The notes: generated by a model from the sequence alone, not told the origin. A stretch of 64,000 bases of DNA from Enterobacteriaceae bacterium (GCA_902363335.1 CABIZV010000006.1:186001-250000); one strand, 5' to 3'; shown: positions 1-8,774, counted from the stretch's first letter. Program-made: numbers and translations.

Positions 1-255
1 GCGGTTCAGCTTCTTGGCCGTTACTGGGTCATTACTAACGGCAATGGCCGTGAAACTGAAGTCCAGGGGGAAGGTGTCGTCGGCGTACAGCCGCACATTG
101 AACCCGGCGGTGAATATCAGTACACCAGCGGTGCCGTTCTGGAAACCCCACTTGGCACCATGCAGGGCCACTATGACATGGTTGACGTCGACGGCGTGCC
201 GTTCACTATCGACATTCCCGTGTTCCGTCTTTTCGTTCCCACGCTGATCCATTAA
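1..255 (+). CDS. apaG: ApaG protein, C-terminal part (5' end outside window)
   Basis: Frame 1 reads without stop from the window edge to TAA at 253-255 and gives 84 residues containing AVQLLGRYW, the GNGRETEVQGEGVVG stretch and the ending FRLFVPTLIH, all typical of the ApaG C-terminus. ApaG is a small immunoglobulin-like fold protein of about 125 residues, so roughly one third is missing here. Its biochemical role is not firmly known. It ends two bases before the apaH start, as in the E. coli apaG-apaH operon. The out-of-frame reading starting at 14 is a shadow. Confidence 0.93.
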   Translation, partial: AVQLLGRYWVITNGNGRETEVQGEGVVGVQPHIEPGGEYQYTSGAVLETPLGTMQGHYDMVDVDGVPFTIDIPVFRLFVPTLIH

Positions 256-257
256 TC

Positions 258-1106
258 ATGTCTACATACCTAATTGGCGACATTCACGGTTGCTATGATG
301 AGTTAATCGCTCTGTTGCAGCAGGTTGAGTTCACCCCGAGCAAAGATACCCTGTGGCTGACGGGCGATCTGGTTGCTCGCGGCCCCGGTTCGCTGGAGGT
401 TTTGCGTTACGTTAAATCGCTGGGCGACTGCGTAAAAATCGTTCTGGGCAATCACGATCTGCATCTGCTGGCCGTATTTGCCGGTATCAGCCGCAATAAG
501 CCCAAGGATCGCCTGAATCCGCTGCTGGAAGCCGCCGATGCCGATGATCTCCTCAACTGGCTTCGCCGTCAGCCGCTGATGCAGGTGGATGAAGAGAAAA
601 AGCTGGTGATGGCGCACGCGGGTATTACGCCGCAGTGGGATATCGAAACGGCGAAACAGTGCGCGCGCGACGTTGAAGCCGTGCTCTCAAGCGATTCCTA
701 CCCGTTCTTCCTCGACGCCATGTACGGCGATATGCCGAACAACTGGTCGCGGGAACTCAGCGGGTTAGCGCGGCTGCGTTTTATCACCAACGCCTTCACC
801 CGCATGCGCTACTGTTTCCCGAACGGTCAGTTAGATATGTATAGCAAAGAGTCCCCGGAAAACGTAGCTGCTCCGCTGAAGCCATGGTTTATGCTACCGG
901 GCCCGATTACCGCTGAGTACAGCGTGGCGTTTGGTCATTGGGCATCGCTGGAAGGTAAAGGGACGCCAGAAGGAATTTACGCGCTGGATACCGGCTGCTG
1001 CTGGGGCGGCGATTTGACCTGCCTGCGTTGGGAAGACAAAAAATACTTTGTGCAGCCGTCGAACCGTCGGCTGGCACCGGGTGAGAGCGAGGCGGTGGCT
1101 TCGTAG
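258..1106 (+). CDS. apaH: Bis(5'-nucleosyl)-tetraphosphatase, symmetrical (Ap4A hydrolase)
   Basis: 282 residues, the usual ApaH length. It hydrolyses diadenosine tetraphosphate to two ADP in the cytosol and, in E. coli, also removes Np4 caps from RNA. The metallophosphatase (PPP) motifs are all visible: GDIHG at residues 7-11, GDLVARGP at 36-43 and GNHD at 64-67, which bind the two metal ions. The start ATG follows the apaG stop by two bases, implying translational coupling. It is followed by a REP pair that encloses a hairpin, so transcription probably stops there. Confidence 0.97.
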   Translation: MSTYLIGDIHGCYDELIALLQQVEFTPSKDTLWLTGDLVARGPGSLEVLRYVKSLGDCVKIVLGNHDLHLLAVFAGISRNKPKDRLNPLLEAADADDLLNWLRRQPLMQVDEEKKLVMAHAGITPQWDIETAKQCARDVEAVLSSDSYPFFLDAMYGDMPNNWSRELSGLARLRFITNAFTRMRYCFPNGQLDMYSKESPENVAAPLKPWFMLPGPITAEYSVAFGHWASLEGKGTPEGIYALDTGCCWGGDLTCLRWEDKKYFVQPSNRRLAPGESEAVAS

Positions 1107-1117
1107 TCGGGTGCATT

Positions 1118-1224
1118 CCCGGCGGCGCTGCGCTTGGCCGGGCTACAAAATAATAAACGCCGGATGAAAATCCGGCGTTTTTGTATGTACATCACGTAGC
1201 CCGGCCAAGCGCAGCGCCGCCGGG
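1118..1224. repeat. REP pair (BIME-like) with a central hairpin after apaH/folA
   Basis: Two 29-base arms, 1118-1146 and 1196-1224, are exact reverse complements of each other (GC-rich, ending in the GGCCGGGCTAC type sequence). Between them a stem with a T run at about 1156-1182 (ACGCCGG...CCGGCGT) looks like a rho-independent terminator. apaH (+) and folA (-) converge here, so the unit can end both transcripts. The same arm sequence recurs at 10210-10311 and 14722-14796. Confidence 0.85.
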
Positions 1225-1236
1225 ACAAGCTCGGTC

Positions 1237-1716
1237 TTACCGACGCTCCAGCACTTCAAAACAATAGCTGTGTGAGTTCTGCTCATCCGCATCATGAAAC
1301 TCGCTGAAAACAGACTCCCACTGGTCCGGCGCATAATCCGGGAAATGGGTGTCGCCTTCCACTTCGGCATCAATGTGCGTCAGGTACAGCTTTTGAGCTT
1401 TCGGCAGGAACTGCTCGTACACGCGACCACCGCCGATCACCATAATCTCTTCCGCGTCACCGCAGGCCGCAATGGCTTCATCAACCGATTTCACCCACTG
1501 CACGCGCTCGTCGGTGCCCGGCTGGCTGCTGATAACGATATTTTTACGTCCCGGTAATGGACGACCGATGGATTCCCAGGTCAGACGTCCCATCACCACC
1601 GGTTTGTTTAACGTGTTGCGTTTAAACCAGGCCAGATCGGCCGGCAGGTCCCAGGGCATGGCATTTTCCATACCGATAACGCGATCTACCGCGAGTGCAG
1701 CAATCAGACTGATCAT
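1237..1716 (-). CDS. folA: Dihydrofolate reductase
   Basis: 159 residues, identical in length to E. coli DHFR. It reduces dihydrofolate to tetrahydrofolate with NADPH in the cytosol and is the trimethoprim target. Visible landmarks are Asp27 in LPADLAWF, the Met20 loop ENAMPW, the cofactor segment GRLTWESIGRPLPGR and IGGGRVYEQF. Residue 45 is Leu where E. coli K-12 has His, and residue 23 is Asp instead of Asn. From memory both occur in related enterobacteria, so I read them as lineage differences and not resistance changes. It is transcribed towards apaH and convergent with it. Confidence 0.97.
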   Translation of the reverse strand: MISLIAALAVDRVIGMENAMPWDLPADLAWFKRNTLNKPVVMGRLTWESIGRPLPGRKNIVISSQPGTDERVQWVKSVDEAIAACGDAEEIMVIGGGRVYEQFLPKAQKLYLTHIDAEVEGDTHFPDYAPDQWESVFSEFHDADEQNSHSYCFEVLERR

Positions 1717-1748
1717 TGAGTGTGTCCCAGATGCAAAAAATTGTCGCC

Positions 1749-1777
1749 ACTATACGGAAAGCATAAACTTTCGTCGA
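1749..1777 (-). promoter_or_regulatory. Probable folA promoter
   Basis: Reading the minus strand upstream of folA there is a TATAGT -10 element (1749-1754 on the plus strand) and TCGACG as a possible -35 (1772-1777) with 17 bases between them. The -10 and the following GGCGACAATTTT stretch resemble the E. coli folA promoter as I remember it. The -35 match is weak. Confidence 0.5.
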
Positions 1778-1869
1778 CTGGCAGCCAGGTAAAGAATAAG
1801 AATATTTTTAGATTTGCTGGCAAGTCCACGAATGAAAAGTGGACAGCCAGCATTACACTACTGCGGTCT

Positions 1870-3738
1870 TTATGACGCGGGTTTCACTTCCGGCTCGTCT
1901 TCAGGATTGCCGCTATGCTTTCCTTCCTCCGTTCCTTGCCAGCCGTGACGCTGCACGAGTGACAAATGATTCCGGTCTTCATTGATGATTTCCGTCAGCA
2001 TAGCGCTGGTGCGCTTATACGCCGCCGCACGAGACGTGGCGTCGTTTTCCGCCATTGCCACCATCTCTTCCATCAATTGAATATTGAACCGGCGGAACAG
2101 ATCGGCACGCTCGCGCGCTTCATAGGCCCCCAGCCCAAGCGACTCAAGCGCCTGACGGCCAGACTTCAGCGCCCCTTCAAAGGTTTCACGCTCTGGCGCA
2201 TCGACACCGGCCTGACGTAGCTGAATATAGTGCTCAACGTCGCGAGCGCGGGCAATCACTTTCAGATGCGGGAAATGCTCTTTCGCCAGCTCGGTCAGCG
2301 CAAGGCTTGCTTGCGGATCGTCAATCGCGTTAATCAACACTTCCGCTTTTTCTGCCCCCGCAGACTCCAGCAAATCCGCTCGCGTGGCATCGCCGTAGAA
2401 CACTTTCATCTCGAATTTTCGCAGCGTATCGACGTGATCGGGGTCATGATCGAGCACCACCATCTTCACGCCGCTGGAAAGCAGCAGACGCCCGGCAATC
2501 TGACCAAAACGACCAAAGCCCGCAATGATCACGCGCGGCTGTTCTTCATCAATTTCATCAGCTTCCCGCGCATCCCCTGAGCGCGTGCGCTTTTCCAGAC
2601 GCGTCAGCAGCACCAGCAAAATCGGGGTTGCCGCCATCGACAGCGCGACCGCAAGCGTCAGCGCCTTCGCCCAGTCGGCGTCCAGCACGTTTGCCATTTG
2701 CGCGGCACCGAATACCACAAAGGCAAATTCACTCCCCTGCCCCAGCAGCGCCGCAAACCACAAACGCTGGGCCCGCGGCACCTGTAGCGGTTTAGCGATT
2801 AGCCACAGCAGCAGCGATTTGATGACCAGGAAGCCCACCAGCAGCGTGATGATACGTAACGGGTTATGGATCAGAGTACCGAAGTCGATAGACATGCCGA
2901 CGCCGATAAAGAATAGCCCAAGCAGCAGACCTTTAAACGGCTCGATGTCGCTCTCCAGCGCATGACGATACTCGGAGCTTGCCAGCAGAACGCCCGCGAG
3001 GAACGCGCCCATCGCCATCGACAAGCCAACCTCTTCCAGCAGCAGACCAAAGCCAAACACCAGGAACAGCGCCACGGCGCTGAACACTTCACGCAGACCC
3101 GAGCGGGCGACGAAGCGTAACAGCGGACGGGTAACATAGCGCCCGAGCACCACCACCAGCGCCAGCGCACCGGCGACTTTCAGCGCCGAGAATGCAAAGG
3201 CACCAAGCGTCGTTGTTCCACCGCTGGTTGCCAACAGCGGGATCATCGCCACTAAAGGGATGGCGGCAATATCCTGGAACAGCAGCACCGCAAAGGCGCT
3301 ACGCCCGACCTGCGTCACCGTCAAATTACGCTCGTTCATCGCCTGCATAGCAATCGCCGTGGACGAGAGCGCAAGCGTCATCCCTATCAGTTCCGCGACC
3401 TGCCAGCGCAGGCCGAGGAAGATACAGAACGCGCCAATCAGCGCCCCGCACACCACCATTTGCAGCAGCCCACCGCCAAATACCGAGGCGCGCAGCTTCC
3501 ACAACCGCTGGGGATCCAGCTCAAGGCCAATCACAAACAGCATCAGCACCACGCCAATCTCAGCGAAGTGCAAAATTGCTTCGGCATCGGTGACCAACCG
3601 CAGCCCCCACGGGCCGATAATACAACCGGCAATCAGGTAGCCGAGCACCGAACCCAAGCCTAATCGCACGGCGATAGGCACAATCAGCGCCGCCGATCCC
3701 AGATAGATCAGCGCCTGTATGAGCGTATGGCTATCCAT
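1870..3738 (-). CDS. kefC: Glutathione-regulated potassium-efflux system protein KefC
   Basis: 622 residues from the ATG of MDSHTLIQAL (E. coli KefC is 620). An upstream in-frame ATG at 3837 exists but would add 33 residues inside kefF, so it was not used. This inner-membrane K+/H+ antiporter is gated by glutathione adducts and protects against electrophiles. The first about 380 residues form hydrophobic CPA2 antiporter helices. The GFGRFGQIAG motif near residue 400 starts the cytosolic RCK/KTN domain that binds glutathione and nucleotide. The start overlaps the 3' end of kefF by eight bases. Confidence 0.96.
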   Translation of the reverse strand: MDSHTLIQALIYLGSAALIVPIAVRLGLGSVLGYLIAGCIIGPWGLRLVTDAEAILHFAEIGVVLMLFVIGLELDPQRLWKLRASVFGGGLLQMVVCGALIGAFCIFLGLRWQVAELIGMTLALSSTAIAMQAMNERNLTVTQVGRSAFAVLLFQDIAAIPLVAMIPLLATSGGTTTLGAFAFSALKVAGALALVVVLGRYVTRPLLRFVARSGLREVFSAVALFLVFGFGLLLEEVGLSMAMGAFLAGVLLASSEYRHALESDIEPFKGLLLGLFFIGVGMSIDFGTLIHNPLRIITLLVGFLVIKSLLLWLIAKPLQVPRAQRLWFAALLGQGSEFAFVVFGAAQMANVLDADWAKALTLAVALSMAATPILLVLLTRLEKRTRSGDAREADEIDEEQPRVIIAGFGRFGQIAGRLLLSSGVKMVVLDHDPDHVDTLRKFEMKVFYGDATRADLLESAGAEKAEVLINAIDDPQASLALTELAKEHFPHLKVIARARDVEHYIQLRQAGVDAPERETFEGALKSGRQALESLGLGAYEARERADLFRRFNIQLMEEMVAMAENDATSRAAAYKRTSAMLTEIINEDRNHLSLVQRHGWQGTEEGKHSGNPEDEPEVKPAS

Positions 3739-4264
3739 TGTTGTGCTCCTCCTGCCAGGCCAGCAGCCGTTGTTTATAGTGACGCGCCTGAACCTGTAGG
3801 GTTTCGTCATCGCAGATAAACGTGCAGTGCACGGCAAACGGCGGTAGCCATTTCATGCCACAGTAAACCGCCGTCGCCTCAAGCGGCTGCCCCAGCACCT
3901 CAAAGCCCGGGTGCGAACCGATATCGAAATGACTTTCTCCGCCCCCGGTGGTCACCGCCCACATCATGCTCTTACCGTGCAGCGCCGTGCCGCCGTGACC
4001 ATAGGCCCAGCCGTGAGACAGCACTTTATCGAGCCACAATTTCAGCAGCGGCGGCGTGCTGTACCACTGCATAGGATGTTGCAGTATGACCAAATCCGCC
4101 CGGGAGAGTGCTTCCTGTTCTGCGGCGATATCGATATTGAAATCGGGGTAGAGGTGATAGAGAGAACGGACTTCAACCCCGTCGAGCGTCCTTACCTGCT
4201 CAAGCATTCGCTTATTCGCATGCGAGTGATGCGGATAAGGATGCGCATAAACAATCAGAATCAT
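3731..4264 (-). CDS. kefF: KefC ancillary quinone oxidoreductase KefF
   Basis: 177 residues, flavodoxin-like NAD(P)H quinone oxidoreductase needed for full KefC activity. Landmarks are the N-terminal MILIVYAHPYPHHSHAN, the HPMQWYSTPPLLKLWLDKVL segment that contacts FMN and the TTGGGESHF segment. It lies immediately upstream of kefC with an eight-base overlap, the arrangement expected for a coupled two-gene operon at the inner membrane. Confidence 0.96.
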   Translation of the reverse strand: MILIVYAHPYPHHSHANKRMLEQVRTLDGVEVRSLYHLYPDFNIDIAAEQEALSRADLVILQHPMQWYSTPPLLKLWLDKVLSHGWAYGHGGTALHGKSMMWAVTTGGGESHFDIGSHPGFEVLGQPLEATAVYCGMKWLPPFAVHCTFICDDETLQVQARHYKQRLLAWQEEHNNG

Positions 4265-4434
4265 GATTAGCCTGTCTTACTTCATTATTGTATTGCTGAG
4301 TTTAGACAGTTAATGCTGACACTTACAGGATCAGTTGACGTAACCGCAGAAATTGGGGATGTGAAACGCGCCGGAAGGGATGATTCAATGAAGAGTCCCG
4401 ACCTCGCATCCTGAGATGCGAAGCCGGTTATAAC

Positions 4435-4671
4435 TTAGTTATCAAGCTCGCCCATGCTTTTCACCTGGTCGCGGTTGATTTGCTCAGTCTGACCGGTTTC
4501 GGCATTTTTGTACGACACCAGGCCAGTATCGTCATCAACCTGAGGTTTGCCGTCGGTTACAATGGTTTTGCCATCGGTCGTTTTTACCGCCTGGTTAGAT
4601 GAACACCCGGCAACCGTAAAGAGTGCACCTGCGGTCAGAATTGCTACGGTCAATCGCTTATATTGCATCAT
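4435..4671 (-). CDS. Small lipoprotein of the YgdI/YgdR family
   Basis: 78 residues from the ATG preceded by AGGAGGG with good spacing (a second ATG follows directly). The N-terminus is a lipoprotein signal ending in VAGC|SSNQ. The mature part TDGKTIVTDGKPQVDDDTGLVSYKNAETGQTEQINRDQV matches the short beta-barrel domain of YgdI/YgdR, here cut at conserved blocks such as DDDTGLVSY. Such proteins sit at the membrane and their function is unknown. It stands alone between kefF and the sugar kinase gene, both on the same strand but with over 90 bases either side, so it is probably its own transcript. Confidence 0.88.
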   Translation of the reverse strand: MMQYKRLTVAILTAGALFTVAGCSSNQAVKTTDGKTIVTDGKPQVDDDTGLVSYKNAETGQTEQINRDQVKSMGELDN

Positions 4672-4772
4672 GTTTCCCTCCTGATTTTGCCTAAAATTCA
4701 TTATCACTCTAATTATTTTAGACTAACTGTCGAAAAACGTGAGGGAAACCAGAACACTCCGAAGTGGTGTGA

Positions 4773-5663
4773 TTAGCCTTTATCTCCACACTGCTGCGCA
4801 AAACTGACCGCCGCACCAATCAGATTCGCATTGTTACGGTGCTCGCAAAGCAGCAATGTCGGCATAAATTCCGTCAACTGCTTCTCCTCCACCAGCGCGG
4901 TTAAGCGCGCGGTAATACCGGCAAAAATCCGATCGTTCGATGAAATACCGCCGCCGATAACCAGGCAGTCAGGATCGTAGCAGACCTGCAAATTGAATAG
5001 CCCCACCGCCATCCAGTGGTAGAACTGTTCGACTTCCTCCTGGGCGATGGCATCGCCTTGTTCGGCAAGGCGGAATACCTCGGCGCCGGTGACGGAATCT
5101 TCGGCCAGAGACATGCGTAGCGCGTAGCGTTTGGCCATCGCCACTGCCGTCCCCAGTTCGCTAAACGTCTGGCCATCCTGCAAGGTCATCAGACCGAACT
5201 CTCCGGCATAACGATGGCTGCCGCGGCGTAATACTTTATCTTCAAGTATCGCCCCGCCCACCCCGGAACCGACAATGACAAACAGCACGTGCCGATAATC
5301 ACGCCCTGCCCCCACCGCCGCTTCGGCAATCCCTGCCGCGTTGGCGTCGTTTTCAATACTCACCGGCAGGCCAAACAGCGCCGTCAGCTCAGCCACAATG
5401 GGGAAATGGTGGATATAAGGAATCGCGCTCAGCCCGCCAATCACCCCGCGTTCTGCATCGACATTCCCGGGCGCGCTGATACCGACACCTTTAATGTCGT
5501 AACGCTGCTGAAAATCACGGCAGATTTCCAGCAACTGTTCTTTCATCTCAAGCCAGCTGGCAGGGGTTTTCACCGACCCGGTATCCTGCAATGCATCCTG
5601 TGCCCACACGCCATATTTTATGGCGCTACCGCCCCAATCAAATAATACAGTAGCCATACCCAT
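4773..5663 (-). CDS. ROK-family sugar kinase
   Basis: 296 residues with the ROK/hexokinase-type ATPase motifs: FDWGGSAIKYGVW (phosphate 1), GISAPGNVD, ENDANAAGIAEA with the catalytic Asp, and VGSGVGGAIL. The ROK zinc signature (CxCGxxGC) is absent after HRYAGEFGL, as in some beta-glucoside and other non-amino-sugar ROK kinases. The substrate cannot be read from sequence. It is divergent from an RpiR regulator, which usually controls sugar-phosphate genes. The start may be the ATG two codons later. Confidence 0.85.
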   Translation of the reverse strand: MGMATVLFDWGGSAIKYGVWAQDALQDTGSVKTPASWLEMKEQLLEICRDFQQRYDIKGVGISAPGNVDAERGVIGGLSAIPYIHHFPIVAELTALFGLPVSIENDANAAGIAEAAVGAGRDYRHVLFVIVGSGVGGAILEDKVLRRGSHRYAGEFGLMTLQDGQTFSELGTAVAMAKRYALRMSLAEDSVTGAEVFRLAEQGDAIAQEEVEQFYHWMAVGLFNLQVCYDPDCLVIGGGISSNDRIFAGITARLTALVEEKQLTEFMPTLLLCEHRNNANLIGAAVSFAQQCGDKG

Positions 5664-5784
5664 CCCATAGTTAGCTAATAATCACAATATGTTATCAGAG
5701 GATTATGCCGGGAAATGGGTGGGTAAAACTTGCGCCCTCTCAAAACAATGAACTTCGCGGTGCACCACAAGGTTCAGTTTCTAT

Positions 5785-5797
5785 GGTACAAAGTACC
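5785..5797. promoter_or_regulatory. Palindrome in the kinase/RpiR intergenic region (candidate operator)
   Basis: GGTACAAAGTACC is a perfect 13-base inverted repeat 25 bases before the RpiR start and inside the divergent region shared with the ROK kinase. It is a plausible binding site for the adjacent regulator, but I found no second copy in front of the neighbouring D-aminoacylase or DSD1 genes. Confidence 0.35.
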
Positions 5798-5821
5798 CGC
5801 TATTCATTTCAGGGGCTTACT

Positions 5822-6685
5822 ATGTCCGTTTCCATCGACATCATTTCCTGTATCACCGACCGCTTTGTGGAATTGACCACCACCGAGAAACGCATTGCGC
5901 AGTTTATTCTCGATGACGTTGAGGCCGCGACAACTCTACCGATTGCCGAAATGGCAAGGCTGACCGGCACCAGTCAGGCGTCGATCACCCGTTTCGCTCG
6001 CGCGATTGGCTGTAAGGACGTGCGCGAATTGAAGGTGAAGCTGGCCCAGTCACTGGCGGTGGGGCAGCGTTTTATCCTCGACGTGCCGGACCTCGAAGGG
6101 GTGCAGGGGATTTATGAAACGATCATCAATGTGCTGGAGATAAACCGCCGGGCGCTGGATCCTGAGTCGCTAAAAATGGCCGTTGAATGGCTAAGCGGCG
6201 CGCGGCAAATCCTCGCCATTGGCATGGGCGGTGGCTCAACTATCTGCGCACAAGAGGTCCAGTTTCGCCTGTTCCGCTTAGGGCTGCCGGTCGTTAGCCA
6301 AAGCGATGGGCTTCTGGTGAGGATGATGTGCTCATCGGTGGCCGCCAACGATGTGGTGCTGGCGCTATCGCTTGGTGGCTATACGCAGGAAGTGGTCGAC
6401 AGCGCGGCTATCGCCCGCCAGTATGGCGCGAAGGTTATTGCGATTACGCCGGACGGCACACCGCTGGCAAGCAACGCTGACGTCGTACTGCCGCTGGTTG
6501 TGCGGGAGAATGATTATATCTTTAAGCCCAGCACTTCACGTTATGCCATGCTGGCGATGGTGGATGTGCTGGCAACCGAGCTAGCGATGATTGACAAAGC
6601 GCAGACTAAAAACCGTCTGCGGCGGATAAAACTGGCGCTGGATAGCCATCGGGGCGGGATGGACAGGCAGCCGTTGGGGGATTAG
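5822..6685 (+). CDS. MurR/RpiR-family transcriptional regulator
   Basis: 287 residues from ATG 5822, chosen because AGGGG lies six bases upstream and the protein then begins MSVSIDIIS. An in-frame ATG at 5705 would add 39 residues without family similarity. An N-terminal HTH_6 domain (IAEMARLTGTSQASITRFARAIGC) is followed by a SIS sugar-phosphate binding domain (AIGMGGGSTICAQEVQFRL, LSLGGYTQEVVDSA). RpiR proteins respond to phosphosugars. It is divergent from the ROK kinase and upstream of the convergent RidA/D-aminoacylase pair, so either could be its target. Confidence 0.9.
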   Translation: MSVSIDIISCITDRFVELTTTEKRIAQFILDDVEAATTLPIAEMARLTGTSQASITRFARAIGCKDVRELKVKLAQSLAVGQRFILDVPDLEGVQGIYETIINVLEINRRALDPESLKMAVEWLSGARQILAIGMGGGSTICAQEVQFRLFRLGLPVVSQSDGLLVRMMCSSVAANDVVLALSLGGYTQEVVDSAAIARQYGAKVIAITPDGTPLASNADVVLPLVVRENDYIFKPSTSRYAMLAMVDVLATELAMIDKAQTKNRLRRIKLALDSHRGGMDRQPLGD

Positions 6686-6692
6686 CGCGGGT

Positions 6693-6901
6693 TTTCCCCT
6701 CACCCTAGCCCTCTCCCCAAAGGGGCGAGGGGACGGAGCGTGCGGTAGTGAATATTTGTGCCAGAATCTGGCTGGGTTTCCCCTCACCCTAGCCCTCTCC
6801 CCAAAGGGGCGAGGGGACGGAGAGTGCGGTGATGAATATTTGTGCCAGAATCTGGCTCGCTTTTCTCCCTCTCCCTTTCAGGGAGAGGGCCGGGGTGAGG
6901 G
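6693..6901. repeat. Two tandem 81-base repeats plus a related inverted hairpin
   Basis: 6693-6773 and 6777-6857 are nearly identical 81-base units (period 84), each starting CCCTCACCCTAGCCCTCTCC and containing an internal stem CCCCAAAGGGG. A third, shorter element at 6865-6901 has the form CTCCCTCTCCC...GGGAGAGGG...GGTGAGGG and can pair with the CCCTCACCC parts. This family of C-rich repeats is common between enterobacterial genes. Here it separates the 3' ends of the RpiR gene and the RidA gene. Confidence 0.85.
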
Positions 6902-6924
6902 TACAGCTTGCATCCCACCCGCAG

Positions 6925-7320
6925 TTACTTCACGCGCTCCGCGTTGTAACAGGTCAAATCCACTTCCACCTTGCAGTCCACCACCAAATCCGCCACGCAG
7001 CAGACACGCGCCGGTGGATGATCGGCGAAGAACTCGCGGAACACTTTATTAAAAGATTGGAAATAACGCGCATCGGTCAGGTAGACCTTCACATGCACCA
7101 CGTCGGCCAGCGTATATCCCGCGTCCTGCATAATATCGACGCAGTTCTGAATCGCCAGCCGTGACTGCTCGATAATCCCACCTTCAACCACTTCCCCGTC
7201 TTTCATCGGCGTTTGCCCGGAGACATACAGCCAGCCACCGGCTTCTACCGCTTTCGCAAAGGGTAAGGATTGCCCACCGGTACCGGTACTGTCGCCCACG
7301 CCATAACGTTTAATGCTCAT
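6925..7320 (-). CDS. RidA-family enamine/imine deaminase
   Basis: 131 residues of the RidA/YjgF/UK114 fold, with SLPFAKAVEAGGWLYVSGQTP, VVEGGIIEQSRLAIQNCVDIMQ split over the trimer core, and ending in ARVCCVADLVVDCKVEVDLTCYN. The usual substrate-carboxylate Arg in the RVC segment is kept. RidA proteins hydrolyse reactive enamine/imine intermediates made by PLP enzymes. Its ATG overlaps the stop of the upstream D-aminoacylase gene (ATGA), with AAGGAGC as ribosome site, so the two are co-translated. A PLP-dependent enzyme that makes such intermediates is encoded just beyond. Confidence 0.9.
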   Translation of the reverse strand: MSIKRYGVGDSTGTGGQSLPFAKAVEAGGWLYVSGQTPMKDGEVVEGGIIEQSRLAIQNCVDIMQDAGYTLADVVHVKVYLTDARYFQSFNKVFREFFADHPPARVCCVADLVVDCKVEVDLTCYNAERVK

Positions 7321-8774
7321 TGTTGCTCCTTAAGGTTTGTGGCCTCCCGACGTAAAAAACGTCCGGCGCGCCCGATAATATGATGATTCTGACCGTAGCT
7401 CATCACACCGTTTACCATCACCGCCTCAATACCGGCGGCGGGCTGCTGCGGGTCGCTGAAGCTGGCAACATCGCGGATCGTTTGCGGGTCAAACAGCACT
7501 AAATCGGCGAAATACCCGCATTTTATTAACCCACGGTCAGTAAGCTGAAAACGTGCCGCTGACAGGCCGGTCATCTTGTGGACGGCTACCGTCAACGGAA
7601 AGAGCTGCTCATCGCGGCTGTAATGCCCCAGCACGCGCGGAAATGCGCCCCACAATCGCGGGTGCGGCATCGGATCGTTAGGTAACCCGTCCGATCCCAC
7701 CATGGTCAGCGGATAGCGCAGTACGCGCTGCACGTCCTGTTCATCCATGTTGTGGTAGATAGCACCAGCGGGCATCAGGCGCTTCCCCGCCTCTTCCAGG
7801 GTCAGCGACCAGCTTTCGGCTATCTGCTTCAGGCTTTGCCCGGCCATCTCCGGGTGCGGCGTTGACCAGGTGATGATGATGTCAAAATCGCCGGTGATCT
7901 GTTTCATGTCCAGCGTCGATGAACTGGCAGAGTACGGATAGCAGTCGCAGGCGACGTCCTGCTGCTCACGCACTTTCTCAAACAGCGCTAGCGTTTGGGC
8001 CGTGCGCCCCCAGTTTTTTGCCCCGGCACATTTATGGTGCGAGACTACCACCGGGACATTACCGTGACGCCCAATGCGAAACGCCTCGTCCAGCGCCTCC
8101 AGGATCGGTTCAAACTCAGAGCGCAGATGAGTGGTGTAAATACCTTGCCCCGCCGCCAGTTCCTCCGCCAGCGCCATCACCTCTTCGGTGGTCGACTGGA
8201 AAGCAGAAGCATAGGCAAGGCCGGTGCTCAATCCCAACGCGCCTTGCTGTAACGCCAGGCGTAGCTGCTGGCGCATGGCCTGAATTTCATCATCATCGGC
8301 GGCACGGAACAGCGAATCCATATGGTTGTTTCGCAGTGCGGTATGCCCCACCAGCGTCCCCACGTTGACTGCCGGGCGCGCCTGCGTCACCGCCTGGGCG
8401 TAGGCATCCACCGTCGGATAGATGAATTGCGCCGCCTCTCCCAGAAGATTCATGGGGTCAGGCACATCGCCTTTCATGGTCGCTGCGGCGGCACTTATCC
8501 CACAGTTTCCGACGATTACCGTGGTTACCCCCTGGCTGATTTTCGGCAGGTACTCGGGCATACGGATAACGTTGATATCATCGTGCGTGTGGACATCAAT
8601 AAACCCCGGCGCGAGCACGCGCCCCGTACCGTCAATCTCATGCTGAGCCTGGCCGCTGATTGCAGGCGCAATTTCAACAATCCGGTCGCCGCTTACCGCC
8701 ACATCGCCGCGATACTGCGGGCCGCCGCTGCCGTCAATAACCGTGACGTTGCGGAACAGATAATCAAACTGCAT
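7317..8774 (-). CDS. N-acyl-D-amino-acid deacylase (D-aminoacylase)
   Basis: 485 residues from the ATG of MQFDYLFRNVTVIDG, the usual start of this amidohydrolase family; an upstream ATG at 8816 adds 14 residues without similarity. The enzyme releases free D-amino acids from N-acyl forms. Metal ligands are visible as His62 and His64 in GFIDVHTHDD and the bridging Cys91 in VGNCGIS. SHHKCAG and MVGSDGLPNDPMPHPR supply further active-site residues. It forms an operon with the downstream RidA gene. No transporter accompanies it. The preferred side chain cannot be told from sequence. Confidence 0.88.
   Translation of the reverse strand: MQFDYLFRNVTVIDGSGGPQYRGDVAVSGDRIVEIAPAISGQAQHEIDGTGRVLAPGFIDVHTHDDINVIRMPEYLPKISQGVTTVIVGNCGISAAAATMKGDVPDPMNLLGEAAQFIYPTVDAYAQAVTQARPAVNVGTLVGHTALRNNHMDSLFRAADDDEIQAMRQQLRLALQQGALGLSTGLAYASAFQSTTEEVMALAEELAAGQGIYTTHLRSEFEPILEALDEAFRIGRHGNVPVVVSHHKCAGAKNWGRTAQTLALFEKVREQQDVACDCYPYSASSSTLDMKQITGDFDIIITWSTPHPEMAGQSLKQIAESWSLTLEEAGKRLMPAGAIYHNMDEQDVQRVLRYPLTMVGSDGLPNDPMPHPRLWGAFPRVLGHYSRDEQLFPLTVAVHKMTGLSAARFQLTDRGLIKCGYFADLVLFDPQTIRDVASFSDPQQPAAGIEAVMVNGVMSYGQNHHIIGRAGRFLRREATNLKEQQ

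Noticed and set aside
1237..1716. Trimethoprim-resistance allele of folA (Leu45, Asp23)
   Set aside because: These positions differ between enterobacterial genera, the inhibitor-contacting residues look normal, and no plasmid or cassette context is present.
3739..3837. Longer KefC start at 3837
   Set aside because: It adds 33 residues entirely within kefF and before the conserved MDSHTLIQAL start.
4404..4421. TCGCATC-CTGA-GATGCGA hairpin after the small lipoprotein gene
   Set aside because: A stem is possible but no T run follows on the minus strand, so I did not list it as a terminator.
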